A DNA stretch of 44,618 nt. It comes from an uncultured Salinisphaerales bacterium. GTDB lineage: Bacteria > Pseudomonadota > Gammaproteobacteria > Nevskiales > OUC007. Below, in pieces: positions 33,938-41,899 of this stretch (the first letter of the stretch is position 1; each line of letters opens with the position of its first letter). The notes under the pieces are model-generated. The model was given only the letters and a program-made list of their open reading frames with translations. It ran no database searches and was not told the origin of the DNA. The position numbers and the translations under genes are program-made. The stretch spans positions 1 to 44,618 of the forward strand of contig CALBOV010000132.1 of assembly GCA_937896565.1 (NCBI GenBank), in the 5' to 3' direction.

Positions 33938-36061
33938 ATGCGAATGAACGGTCCGCCTGATCCGAGGAGGTCGCTGGCTCATGGTCAGCGGCCATCCTCG
34001 TGGTTCGCAGTCGTGATGGCTGCGACGCTGGCCTCCGGGTGCGCCATCTTCCAGCACGAGCTGCCCGAGGAGAGCACCGAGCTGCTGCCCGAGATTCCCG
34101 AGCAGTGGACGACCGAGCCGAGTGGCAGCCTGGTCAGCGAGGCTGGCTGGCTGGCCGATTTCGATGACCCGCAGTTGACGTCGATCGTGGTCGAAGCCTG
34201 GACGCAGAACAACAACCTGCTTGGCGCGATCGCGAAGCGCGACGGCAACGCCGCGCTGGCGGAGATCGAGGTCGCGGGTGCCCGCCCCACCGTTGATCTG
34301 CAAGCCACGGCGGGTCGCCAGAAGGTCATTAACGACTTCCTGGGCGATTCCAACGTGATCCCCGAGCGGGTGCATGTGTCCCGGCTCAAGCTGGGGCTGG
34401 GTATCAGCTGGGAGCTGGATGTCTGGAGCCGCGTGCTCGACGCCGGCAACGCGGTGGAAGGCGAAATCCGCGCCGCGTCGCTGGACCTCGTGGCCGCCAA
34501 GCACTCGCTGGCTGCCCAGGCCGTGTTGCGCTGGTACGAGCTGGCGGAATCGAGGGCACGGGCCGAGCTGCTGCAAAGCATGGCCGAGCTGCGTGGCGAT
34601 CAGGCGGTGATGATCAAGGAGCGCTACGACGCCGGCCTGACCACCGCCGCGGAGTTGCAGCAGGCAAGGGTGATCGAGGCGCGGGAAGCGGCCGCCCTGC
34701 AGGCGGCGGAGATGGAGGTCGACAAGGCGGCCCGCGAGCTCGAAGTGCTGCTCGGCCGGTACCCGTCGGGAGCCATCGAGGCGGGTGAGGTGCTGCCATC
34801 GCTGCCGTCACTGCCGGAGACGGGTGTCCCCTCTGAGCTGCTGGAGCAGCGTCCGGATGTCCGCGCCGCCGAACTGCGTCTGAGAGCGGCCGACGACAAG
34901 CTTCGCTCGGCCAAGAAGAACCTGCTGCCGCGTTTCTCGATCTCTGCATCCGGTGCGTCGCAGGCCAAGTATCGTGACCTGTTGTTCGACGACGATTCCT
35001 TCATCTGGTCGCTGGGTGGAGGCGTGTTTCAGCCCTTGCTGGCCGGGGGGAAGATCCGCGCCGGCATCGCCGCGCAGCGCGCCTTTCTGATCGAGGCCAT
35101 CCATTCCTACCAGGGCAAGGTGCTGACGGCGTTTCGCGAGGTGGAGGATGCGCTGTCGGCCGATCAGGCACTGGGCGAGCAGAGCCTGCGGCTGCGCGAG
35201 ACGTTGCAGCTTATCGAGGACGGACAACGTGACATCGAGGAACGTTTCCAGCGGGGCTCGGTGGATGCGCGCACGCTGCTGACCGCCCGCGCGAACACCT
35301 TGCAGGCGCGGCGCGAGCTGATGGATATCGACATGGCGCGGCTGAAGAACCGGCTGGCGCTTTATGTGGCGCTGGGGGCCGCGCCCATTCTTGAGGACGA
35401 GGGCGCATTCGATTCGGCCGAACCCGCCGAACCGGTTGAAGTGTCCGAGCCCGTGGCGTCCGTCGACTCGACGGAGGAGGCCGTGTCGGAGGCGCCCATG
35501 GATTCGAGCGAAATCACCGAACCCGTGGCGTCCGTCGATCCGACGGAGGAGGCTGCGTTGGAGGCGCCCATGGATTCGAGCGAAATCACCGAACCCGAGA
35601 ACTCGGAGGACGTGCTTGCGCCGGAGCCCGTTGCGCTGGAAACGCCGGTCCAACAGGACGGGCAGGCGGATGCAGATCTGGAACCGGCCGAGACCGTGGC
35701 TGACGGAGACGCGGTCGAGGTGGTGGACTCGGCGGCTGAATCCGCAGATCTGGTCGAGGCCGATGAATCGCAGGAAGAGCCGACCGAACCCGTCGAGGTT
35801 TCCGAGCCGGCGCAAACGCTCAAGCCGGGCGACGCGGCCGAGGCCCCCGGGGAGGCCGCATCGAATGATGCGGATGACGTCGGGGAGACCGCCGAGTCGG
35901 TTGAAGCGGTCGAGGCCGATGATCCGGTTGAGCCCGCGGAGTCGCCGGGTACACCTGTCGCGTACACCGGTGTCGACGCCTGTGGTGAACGGTCGGATAT
36001 CGGGGGCGTCGACGCCTGCGTGCTGTCTTCGTCCGCGGCACTGAATTGGGGACCGCTATGA
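33938..36061 (+). CDS. RND efflux outer-membrane factor (NodT/TolC-like lipoprotein) with acidic repeat tail
   Basis: A 707-residue outer-membrane efflux lipoprotein with lipobox LASGC (Cys35). Residues about 45-480 match the NodT-type OMF: GWLADFDDPQLTSIVVEAWTQNNNL, ISWELDVWSRVLDAGNAVE, IKERYDAGLTTAAELQQAR, LEQRPDVRAAELRLRAADDKL and QGKVLTAFREVEDALSADQ, with the expected two-fold helical repeats. After the last family motif (RLKNRLALYVALGA) an acidic, Pro/Glu/Val/Ser-rich tail of about 220 residues is added (about 486-707), including two 24-residue repeats and ending with two cysteines (VDACG and VDACV). The tail is not part of the family. The ATG at 33938 is preferred over upstream TTG codons; no strong binding site is visible. 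First gene of the efflux operon; its stop overlaps the adaptor start. Confidence 0.88.
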   Translation: MRMNGPPDPRRSLAHGQRPSSWFAVVMAATLASGCAIFQHELPEESTELLPEIPEQWTTEPSGSLVSEAGWLADFDDPQLTSIVVEAWTQNNNLLGAIAKRDGNAALAEIEVAGARPTVDLQATAGRQKVINDFLGDSNVIPERVHVSRLKLGLGISWELDVWSRVLDAGNAVEGEIRAASLDLVAAKHSLAAQAVLRWYELAESRARAELLQSMAELRGDQAVMIKERYDAGLTTAAELQQARVIEAREAAALQAAEMEVDKAARELEVLLGRYPSGAIEAGEVLPSLPSLPETGVPSELLEQRPDVRAAELRLRAADDKLRSAKKNLLPRFSISASGASQAKYRDLLFDDDSFIWSLGGGVFQPLLAGGKIRAGIAAQRAFLIEAIHSYQGKVLTAFREVEDALSADQALGEQSLRLRETLQLIEDGQRDIEERFQRGSVDARTLLTARANTLQARRELMDIDMARLKNRLALYVALGAAPILEDEGAFDSAEPAEPVEVSEPVASVDSTEEAVSEAPMDSSEITEPVASVDPTEEAALEAPMDSSEITEPENSEDVLAPEPVALETPVQQDGQADADLEPAETVADGDAVEVVDSAAESADLVEADESQEEPTEPVEVSEPAQTLKPGDAAEAPGEAASNDADDVGETAESVEAVEADDPVEPAESPGTPVAYTGVDACGERSDIGGVDACVLSSSAALNWGPL
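35447..35590 (+). repeat. Two near-identical 72-bp tandem repeats in the OMF tail
   Basis: Two 72-bp units (35447-35518, 35519-35590) encode the 24-residue sequence beginning EPVASVDSTEEAV and EPVASVDPTEEAA, with only a few base changes. A partial third copy starts at 35591. Slippage or unequal exchange could change the tail length. Confidence 0.9.
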
Positions 36062-37257
36062 ACACGGAAGCAACCACGTCGTCCGGCGCGGATGCCGCTG
36101 ATTCCACGCCATCCTGGAAGCGCCAGGCACTGGTCGCGGTGCTGATTCTCGCGGTGTGCGTTGTCGCCGCCGTGATCCTGATCAAGAGCCGCAAGCCGGC
36201 CGAACCCGAGGAGGCGCTGGCGCCTCCGCCGCTGGTGTCGGTCGTGATCGCCGAGTCGGAATCCCTGGTGATTCCGGTGGAGGTCCAGGCCACCGTGCGC
36301 GCCACCGGCGACACCGAGATCGCCCCGGAGGTTTCCGGTCGTGTGATCTGGATGGCGGACAACTTCGTGCCCGGCGGCGTATTGCAGCCTTCGCAGCCGC
36401 TGCTGCGCGTCGACGCGCGGGATTACCAGTTGTTGCTTGATCAGGCGCGTGCCCGGGTCGCGCAGGCCGAGCGGGCCCTCGCTCAGGTCGAGGTCGAGGC
36501 CGAGCAGTCGGTCCGGGAATGGAATCGCTACGGGCAGGGCGAGCCCCCGCCGCTTGCGCGCCGCGAACCCCAGCTCAACGAGGCACGCGCCGCGCTGGCC
36601 ACCGCGCAGGCCGATGTGCGCCGGGCCGAGCTGACGGTGGCACGCTCGGAAGTCCAGGCGCCGCCGTATCGGGGGCGCGTGCAGGGCGTGGCGATCGGGC
36701 TCGGGCAGTTCGTGTCCCCGGGGCGCCCCATCGCCAAGGTATTCCCCGCCGACGAGCTGGAAGTGCGCCTGCCGCTGACCGACAAGCAGCGCCAGTTGCT
36801 CGGTATCGAGGGTCTGGGCGGGCCGCTGGAGGAGCCCCTGCCAGTCAAGCTCACCGCCAACAGCAATGGTCGCGCACGGACCTGGTCCGCCGGGATCACC
36901 CGCGTGGAATCGACGTTCGATCTGCGCACGCGGCTGGCCTATGCCATCGCCGAGGTGAATCCGGATCAGGCGCTCGACGATCTGGCGCCTGGCCAGTTCG
37001 TCAACGCGAGGATCGAGGGCGCGGGGTTCGACGACGTCTTCTCGCTGCCGCGTGCCGCGTTGCTGCCGGACAATCGGCTTTATCTCGTGGACGGGGACTC
37101 ACGGCTGCGTGTTCGTGATGTCGACGTCGTATTCCGGGATGATGAGCGGGTTGTCGTGGGCGGGGGATTGGAGAACGGTGAACAGGTCATCGTGCGGCCT
37201 CCGGAATATCCGGTGGAAGGCATGATCGTGACGACGCGAACGGCCACCACGCCGTGA
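36058..37257 (+). CDS. RND efflux periplasmic adaptor (membrane fusion protein)
   Basis: A 399-residue HlyD/MFP adaptor. After a cytoplasmic stretch (1-23) there is one transmembrane anchor (about 24-45), a lipoyl/barrel-sandwich hybrid domain (ATGDTEIAPEVSGRVIWMADNFVPGGVLQPSQPLLRVDARDYQ), a coiled-coil hairpin rich in Ala, Gln and Glu (about 125-190), the second lipoyl half (YRGRVQGVAIGLGQFVSPGRPIAKVFP), a beta-barrel and a membrane-proximal domain near the C-terminus (GQFVNARIEG, LVDGDSRLRVRDVDVVF). The membrane anchor replaces the usual signal peptide or lipobox. The ATG at 36058 overlaps the previous stop (ATGA) and its own stop overlaps the permease GTG (GTGA), so the three genes are coupled. 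Confidence 0.93.
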   Translation: MNTEATTSSGADAADSTPSWKRQALVAVLILAVCVVAAVILIKSRKPAEPEEALAPPPLVSVVIAESESLVIPVEVQATVRATGDTEIAPEVSGRVIWMADNFVPGGVLQPSQPLLRVDARDYQLLLDQARARVAQAERALAQVEVEAEQSVREWNRYGQGEPPPLARREPQLNEARAALATAQADVRRAELTVARSEVQAPPYRGRVQGVAIGLGQFVSPGRPIAKVFPADELEVRLPLTDKQRQLLGIEGLGGPLEEPLPVKLTANSNGRARTWSAGITRVESTFDLRTRLAYAIAEVNPDQALDDLAPGQFVNARIEGAGFDDVFSLPRAALLPDNRLYLVDGDSRLRVRDVDVVFRDDERVVVGGGLENGEQVIVRPPEYPVEGMIVTTRTATTP

Positions 37258-40200
37258 TCGCCTGGTTTGTCCGGCACAGGGTCCCGGCGCAACTGCTGAC
37301 CCTGCTGCTGCTGGTGGGTGGCCTGTGGGCGGCGCCCAACCTGCAACGCGAGGTCATCCCCGCCATCAAGCTGCAGCGCGTGCAGGTCACGGTGGCGTAT
37401 CCGGGCGCCGGTCCCGACGAGATCCAGTCAGGTCTGCTCATTCCCCTGGAAAACGCGATCACCGAGGTCAACGGTGTCGATCGCACGGTCTCGCTGGGCC
37501 TGGAGGGCGTGGGGATCGTCGTCGCCGAAATCGATCCGAAGATGGATGTGCGACCGGTGATGGAGGCGATCGACAGCCGGGTCAAGGGCGTGGTCGATCT
37601 GCCGGAGGGGGCGGAGTCGCCGCATGTCACCGAGCTGTTGCTGGAGATGCCCGCGATTTATCTGACCGTCTATGGCGCGGTGGATGAGCGCACGCTGAAG
37701 ACCCTGGGCACCCGTGTCCGTGACGAGGTCCTGTCGCTGTCGCCGGTGACCCGCGCCAAGCTCGCCAACGTGCGGGCCGACGAGATCGCGATCGAGTTGT
37801 CGGAAGCGGCGATGACCGAGTACGGCATCAGCTTTGATCTGGTCGCCGAGATGATTCGCCGTTCGTCGCTGGACGTTCCCGCCGGCGAGCTGCACACATC
37901 AACCGGCGGCGTGCTGCTGCGAACCAACTCCAAGGCGCGAACCGCCGAGGAGCTGTCCGGCATCGAACTGGTGGCCGGGCCCGACGGCAGCCGGGTCGTG
38001 GTCGGCGATGTCGCCAAGGTGACCGACGGGTTCGCCGACACGGATCGCTCGGTCCGTTTCGACGGGCAGCCGGCGGTCACCGTCCAGGTCTTCCGGGTCG
38101 GCGATCAGGACATCGTCGAAGTCACCGACGCGGTGAAGGAGTACGCCGCCGAACTGCGGCCACAGCTGCCGGAAGGCATCCAGGTGGCGCTGTGGCGCGA
38201 TTTCTCCAATCTCTACCGCAGCCGGGTGGACACGCTGGTGCGCAACGGCCTCCAGGGCATGTGCCTGGTCTTCCTGGCGCTGATGCTGTTCATGCGGCCG
38301 CGGGTCGGTTTCTGGGTCACCGGCGGCATCGTGCTCACGTTCATGGGCACGCTGCTGGGCATGTACATGCTGGGCGTGTCCCTGAACATGGTCACGCTGT
38401 TCGGCTTCCTGCTCGTGCTGGGCACGCTGGTGGATGACGGCATCGTCGTTGGCGAGGCGATCTTCGTCGAGCATCAACGCGGGCTGCCCGGGCCGGAGGC
38501 CGCGATCGTCGGGACCCGGCGCGTGTTCTGGCCGATCATCGTCGCGGTACTGACCAATATCCTGACCTTCGCGCCGCTGATGTTCCTGCCGGGCGTGCAG
38601 GCGCAGATCTGGGCGTTCGTGCCGATGATTGTCGTGATCGCGTACGTGGTCTCGCTGTTCGAGTCGATGCTGTGCCTGCCGGAGCACTTGTCCGGGCTGA
38701 AGCCCGAGCGGCGTGACGCGCGTGGACTGGCGTGGCTCAAGCGCGTTCAGCAGATGGTGGCCGACAGCCTCTCCCGATTTGCCAGCGAGGTGTATCAGCC
38801 GGCGCTGCTCAAGGCGCTGACCTGGCGCTGGGCCACGCTCGCCGGCTTCGTCGGCATCATGGTGCTGACGCTGGGGTTGCTGATTGGCGGCAAGGTGAAG
38901 ATCGTGTTCTTCCCGCTGGTTGCCGCGGATTCCGTGATCGTCGACATCACGCTCCAGGGTGGCGTTCCGGTTACCGAGACCGAGGCCGCGGTGCGCGAGG
39001 TGGAATCCCGGCTGCGGTCGGTAGCGGACCGCGTGGACAATGGCGCGGGCCTCGACAGCGAACCGACGATTCGTCATCTGATGCGCTCCATCGGCGAGGC
39101 CTCCGATGGTCTGGGCATCCGCGTCCGCGAGGGCACCAACGCGGCGCAGCTGTTCGTGGAACTCGCGCCCTCCGAACATCGCAAGGTCGACACCCCGACG
39201 CTGATCGAGCACTGGCGCGAGGCGGTCGAGGGCGTGCCCTATGTCACGTCGATCAACTTCGACTATTCGCTGAACCAGCCGGGTGCGGATATCGAGATCG
39301 CACTGTCCTCGCGGGACGATGAGATCCTCGCGGCGGCGGCGGCCGCGCTCAAGGAGCGTCTGGCTCGCTACCCTGGCGTGCACGAGGTCAGTGATTCGGA
39401 GCGGCCGCCCCGTGACGAGATCCAGTTCTCGCTGCGTAACGAGGCGCAGGCCTTGGGGCTGACCAGCCTGGATCTTGCTCGCCAGGTGCGTCAGGGCTTT
39501 CTCGGTGAGACCGTGCAGACCATCCAGCGTGGACGCGAGGAAGTGCCGGTCGTCATTCGCTACGACGCGGAGAGTCGCCGTTCGGAGAGCGCGCTGGAAG
39601 CCATGCAGGTCCGCACCCGCGACGGGGTCGCGATCCCGCTGGCGAACGCCGCGATCCTCAAGTCGGAGAAGACCAGCACCAGTGTCACGCGGGTCAATCA
39701 GCGGCGGACCAACATCGTCACCGCCAACGTCAATCGCGACGAGGGCAACACCTACCGGATCCTCGACGACCTGAAGCTGAACTACCTGCCGGAACTGTTG
39801 CGGGAGTACCCGGGACTGCACTGGGGTTTCATCGGCGCCCAGCAGGAGCAGGGTGACGTGATCCGCGGATTGGTGATGTACGGCGGCGCCGCCATCCTGC
39901 TCGTGTTCTGCGCGATCTCCATCCTGTTCCGCTCCTACGTGCAGACCCTGGTCGTGTTCGGCGTGCTGCCGTTCGCCGTCGTCGGCGCGATCTTCGCCCA
40001 CTTCGTGTTCGGGCTGACGCTGAGCATGCTGTCCTTCGCCGGTATCGTCGCGGCGCTGGGTGTCTGCGTGAACGATTCGGTGGTGCTGATCGACTACATC
40101 AATCGCGCCCGGCGAGAGGGCATGAGCCGTGACGAGGCGATTCGCACCGCCGGCGTGCTGCGCTTCCGCCCGATCGTGCTGACGACGCTGACGACCTTTG

Positions 40201-40394
40201 TCGGTCTGTCGACCCTGCTGATGGAACGCTCCACCCAGGCGCAGGTGCTGATTCCGATGGCCACGTCGCTGGCCTGGGCGGTGCTCATCACCACCTTCAT
40301 CGCGCTGTTCCTCGTGCCGGTGCTGGTGAGCCTGGTGTGGGTGGATACGCCGGAGCTGGCGGGTTCACCGGAGCCGGGTGGCCACACAGGCTGA
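37254..40394 (+). CDS. RND (HAE1-like) inner-membrane efflux permease
   Basis: A 1046-residue RND pump, the usual length, with twelve membrane helices and two large periplasmic loops. Helix 4 has the conserved Asp pair (Asp394, Asp395) in LVLGTLVDDGIVVGE. In helix 10 the AcrB lysine (Lys940 region, normally K-N-A) is replaced by CVNDSVVLIDY, giving Asn940-Asp941; this variant is known in an RND subgroup and implies a changed proton relay. Other landmarks are PGAGPDEIQSGLLIPLENAI and PEGIQVALWRDFSNLYRSRV. The start is GTG at 37254 overlapping the adaptor stop. Together with the adaptor and the OMF it forms a complete tripartite pump. Substrate unknown. Confidence 0.95.
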   Translation: MIAWFVRHRVPAQLLTLLLLVGGLWAAPNLQREVIPAIKLQRVQVTVAYPGAGPDEIQSGLLIPLENAITEVNGVDRTVSLGLEGVGIVVAEIDPKMDVRPVMEAIDSRVKGVVDLPEGAESPHVTELLLEMPAIYLTVYGAVDERTLKTLGTRVRDEVLSLSPVTRAKLANVRADEIAIELSEAAMTEYGISFDLVAEMIRRSSLDVPAGELHTSTGGVLLRTNSKARTAEELSGIELVAGPDGSRVVVGDVAKVTDGFADTDRSVRFDGQPAVTVQVFRVGDQDIVEVTDAVKEYAAELRPQLPEGIQVALWRDFSNLYRSRVDTLVRNGLQGMCLVFLALMLFMRPRVGFWVTGGIVLTFMGTLLGMYMLGVSLNMVTLFGFLLVLGTLVDDGIVVGEAIFVEHQRGLPGPEAAIVGTRRVFWPIIVAVLTNILTFAPLMFLPGVQAQIWAFVPMIVVIAYVVSLFESMLCLPEHLSGLKPERRDARGLAWLKRVQQMVADSLSRFASEVYQPALLKALTWRWATLAGFVGIMVLTLGLLIGGKVKIVFFPLVAADSVIVDITLQGGVPVTETEAAVREVESRLRSVADRVDNGAGLDSEPTIRHLMRSIGEASDGLGIRVREGTNAAQLFVELAPSEHRKVDTPTLIEHWREAVEGVPYVTSINFDYSLNQPGADIEIALSSRDDEILAAAAAALKERLARYPGVHEVSDSERPPRDEIQFSLRNEAQALGLTSLDLARQVRQGFLGETVQTIQRGREEVPVVIRYDAESRRSESALEAMQVRTRDGVAIPLANAAILKSEKTSTSVTRVNQRRTNIVTANVNRDEGNTYRILDDLKLNYLPELLREYPGLHWGFIGAQQEQGDVIRGLVMYGGAAILLVFCAISILFRSYVQTLVVFGVLPFAVVGAIFAHFVFGLTLSMLSFAGIVAALGVCVNDSVVLIDYINRARREGMSRDEAIRTAGVLRFRPIVLTTLTTFVGLSTLLMERSTQAQVLIPMATSLAWAVLITTFIALFLVPVLVSLVWVDTPELAGSPEPGGHTG

Positions 40395-40398
40395 TCCT

Positions 40399-40428
40399 GG
40401 CGTGGACGCTTGTGTTGCTGAACACGCC
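40399..40428 (+). terminator. Possible hairpin after RND operon
   Basis: GGCGTG pairs with CACGCC across 18 nt, and inside it GTGTT pairs with AACAC around GCTG. It starts shortly after the permease stop. There is no clear T-run, so this is only a candidate terminator. Confidence 0.3.
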
Positions 40429-40434
40429 GTTTGC

Positions 40435-40448
40435 TTGATGTGAATCAA
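40435..40448. promoter_or_regulatory. Perfect FNR/Anr box upstream of fpr
   Basis: TTGAT-GTGA-ATCAA matches the FNR/Anr/Dnr consensus TTGAT-N4-ATCAA exactly. It is 62 bp before the GTG start of the ferredoxin-NADP reductase. This suggests oxygen-responsive control of that gene; the -10 element downstream is not clear, so activation or repression cannot be decided. Confidence 0.75.
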
Positions 40449-40510
40449 CGGGCGGCCGTTTGACTCGCGCGAAAGTTGGGTTCCGGTCGTGATGTTTCAG
40501 GAGCACAACG

Positions 40511-41365
40511 GTGACGTCATCAGCAGCGGTCGTCGAATCCGTCGAGCAAGTCAGCCCAGAACGCGTGAAGGCGCGTCCACCCCGGTCCGAGACGGGTCCC
40601 ACGGAGGAGACGGTGCTGGAGGTCCACCACTGGACCGACCGCCTGTTCAGCTTCCGCACGACGCGACGTTCCGGTCTGCGTTTTCGCAGCGGCCAGTTCA
40701 TCATGATCGGCCTGATGGTCGAGGGCAGGCCGCTGATGCGCGCCTACAGCATCGCCAGCCCGAACTATGACGACCATCTGGAGTTCTTCAGCATCAAGGT
40801 GCCGGACGGGCCGCTGACGTCGCGGCTTCAGGCCATCCAGCCCGGCGATTCGGTGCTGGTGTCCAGAAAGCCGGTCGGCACCCTCGTGCTGGACGATCTG
40901 CGTGACGGCGAGAACCTGTACATGCTCGCGACCGGCACCGGGCTCGCGCCGTTTCTGAGCCTGATCCGTGATCCGGAGGTCTACGACCGCTTCGAGCGCA
41001 TCATCGTCGTCCACGGCGTGCGCCGTGTGCAGGATCTGGCCTACCGCGACCTGCTTGAGCGGGCGTTGCCCGAAGACGAACTGATGGGCGAGATGGTCCG
41101 CGGACACCTGCTGTACTACCCGATAGTTTCCCGCGAACCGTTCGAGCATGCCGGCCGCCTGACCACCGCCATCGACAACGGTCAGCTCGCCCGTGATCTG
41201 GGCTTGCCGCAACTCAACGCGCAAAGCGACCGCGTGATGATCTGCGGCAGCATGGCGATGCTGAAGGATGTCCGCCAGCGGCTGGACGCCACTGGTTTCG
41301 AGGGTTCGCCGCGTCAGGGCGTGCCGGGCGACTACGTGTTCGAGCGCGCCTTCGTGGATAGCTGA
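40511..41365 (+). CDS. fpr: Ferredoxin-NADP(+) reductase
   Basis: A 284-residue flavoprotein that exchanges electrons between NADPH and ferredoxin/flavodoxin. The FAD domain contains RSGQFIMIGL and RAYSIASPNYDDHLEFFSIKV (the R-x-Y-S FAD motif), and the NADP domain has ATGTGLAPFLSLIRDPE, VHGVRRVQDLAYRD and CGSMAMLKDV. It ends in a family-typical aromatic segment (DYVFERAFVDS). An extra N-terminal stretch of about 30 residues precedes the usual EETVLEVHHWTDRLF. The GTG at 40511 has AGGAG (40499-40503) 7 nt upstream. A perfect FNR/Anr box precedes the gene. It is the small subclass IA type rather than plastid type. Cytoplasmic. Confidence 0.94.
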   Translation: MTSSAAVVESVEQVSPERVKARPPRSETGPTEETVLEVHHWTDRLFSFRTTRRSGLRFRSGQFIMIGLMVEGRPLMRAYSIASPNYDDHLEFFSIKVPDGPLTSRLQAIQPGDSVLVSRKPVGTLVLDDLRDGENLYMLATGTGLAPFLSLIRDPEVYDRFERIIVVHGVRRVQDLAYRDLLERALPEDELMGEMVRGHLLYYPIVSREPFEHAGRLTTAIDNGQLARDLGLPQLNAQSDRVMICGSMAMLKDVRQRLDATGFEGSPRQGVPGDYVFERAFVDS

Positions 41366-41423
41366 ACCGGCGTCGTGACGGGAAAAATCGCGCCTCCCAG
41401 GTCAATCCCATCGTGCGCCCGAA

Positions 41424-41432
41424 TGCTAGACT
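41424..41432 (+). promoter_or_regulatory. Extended -10 promoter of DUF2946 gene, leaderless
   Basis: TGC followed by TAGACT is an extended -10 whose last base is 6 nt before the first ATG at 41439. As for nfeD, transcription would begin at about the start codon. No -35 of good quality is visible. Confidence 0.5.
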
Positions 41433-41438
41433 GAAGAG

Positions 41439-41849
41439 ATGATGATGCGTCACCGCCGTTTGGCCGCCACGCTCGCCGTGCTGGCCATTCTGTCGCAGCT
41501 CTTCCTGCCGATGCTGCATGCCAGCAGTTGGGCGCGGGACAATGGTGATGCGCGTCTGTATGCCTTCTGCGGCACCGGTTCCCCGGAGTTTCTCGCCAAG
41601 CTGCGAGAGGTTTCGCCCCAGCTGGATTCCGGTGCCCAGGATCACGGCCAGCGGCTGGCCGAAGGTTGCCCGCTGTGTCTGACCGTCGCGGCGGTGGCCT
41701 CCGCACTCATGGCCGGCGCTGTGTGCGTGTTCGCACTGCAGCGACGCTCGGCCACCGCAATATCGTTCCCGCGACTCCGGCGTCTGTCGGTGGCCATGTT
41801 GCGGCCCTACCAGTCCAGGGCTCCGCCCGCTCTCTCCTGCGCGTTCTGA
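41439..41849 (+). CDS. DUF2946-like small exported protein, copper locus
   Basis: A 136-residue protein with an N-terminal signal or anchor (about 8-28), three cysteines (Cys44, and the GCPLC pair Cys77/Cys80), a hydrophobic segment (about 81-98) and a C-terminal YQSRAPPALS. The C-P-x-C motif in the middle, a single helix and the R-A-P-P ending are the DUF2946 pattern. Such proteins are often found next to copper genes, and here the MbnP/MbnH pair follows. The function is not established; a metal-binding role is an inference from the cysteines and context. Three ATG codons in a row (41439, 41442, 41445) leave the exact start open. Confidence 0.7.
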   Translation: MMMRHRRLAATLAVLAILSQLFLPMLHASSWARDNGDARLYAFCGTGSPEFLAKLREVSPQLDSGAQDHGQRLAEGCPLCLTVAAVASALMAGAVCVFALQRRSATAISFPRLRRLSVAMLRPYQSRAPPALSCAF

Positions 41850-41899
41850 TTCGATAGCGAACACGTTGGTCGCGTCCGCGGCCTCAACGCAGGAATTCC

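Noticed and set aside
37899-40001. Minus-strand frame of about 700 codons over the RND permease
   Set aside because: Asp/His/Gln/Arg-rich antisense product with no hydrophobic or domain pattern.
41366-41438. CueR-type copper operator before the DUF2946 gene
   Set aside because: No dyad resembling the CueR consensus is present; only an extended -10 element is visible.
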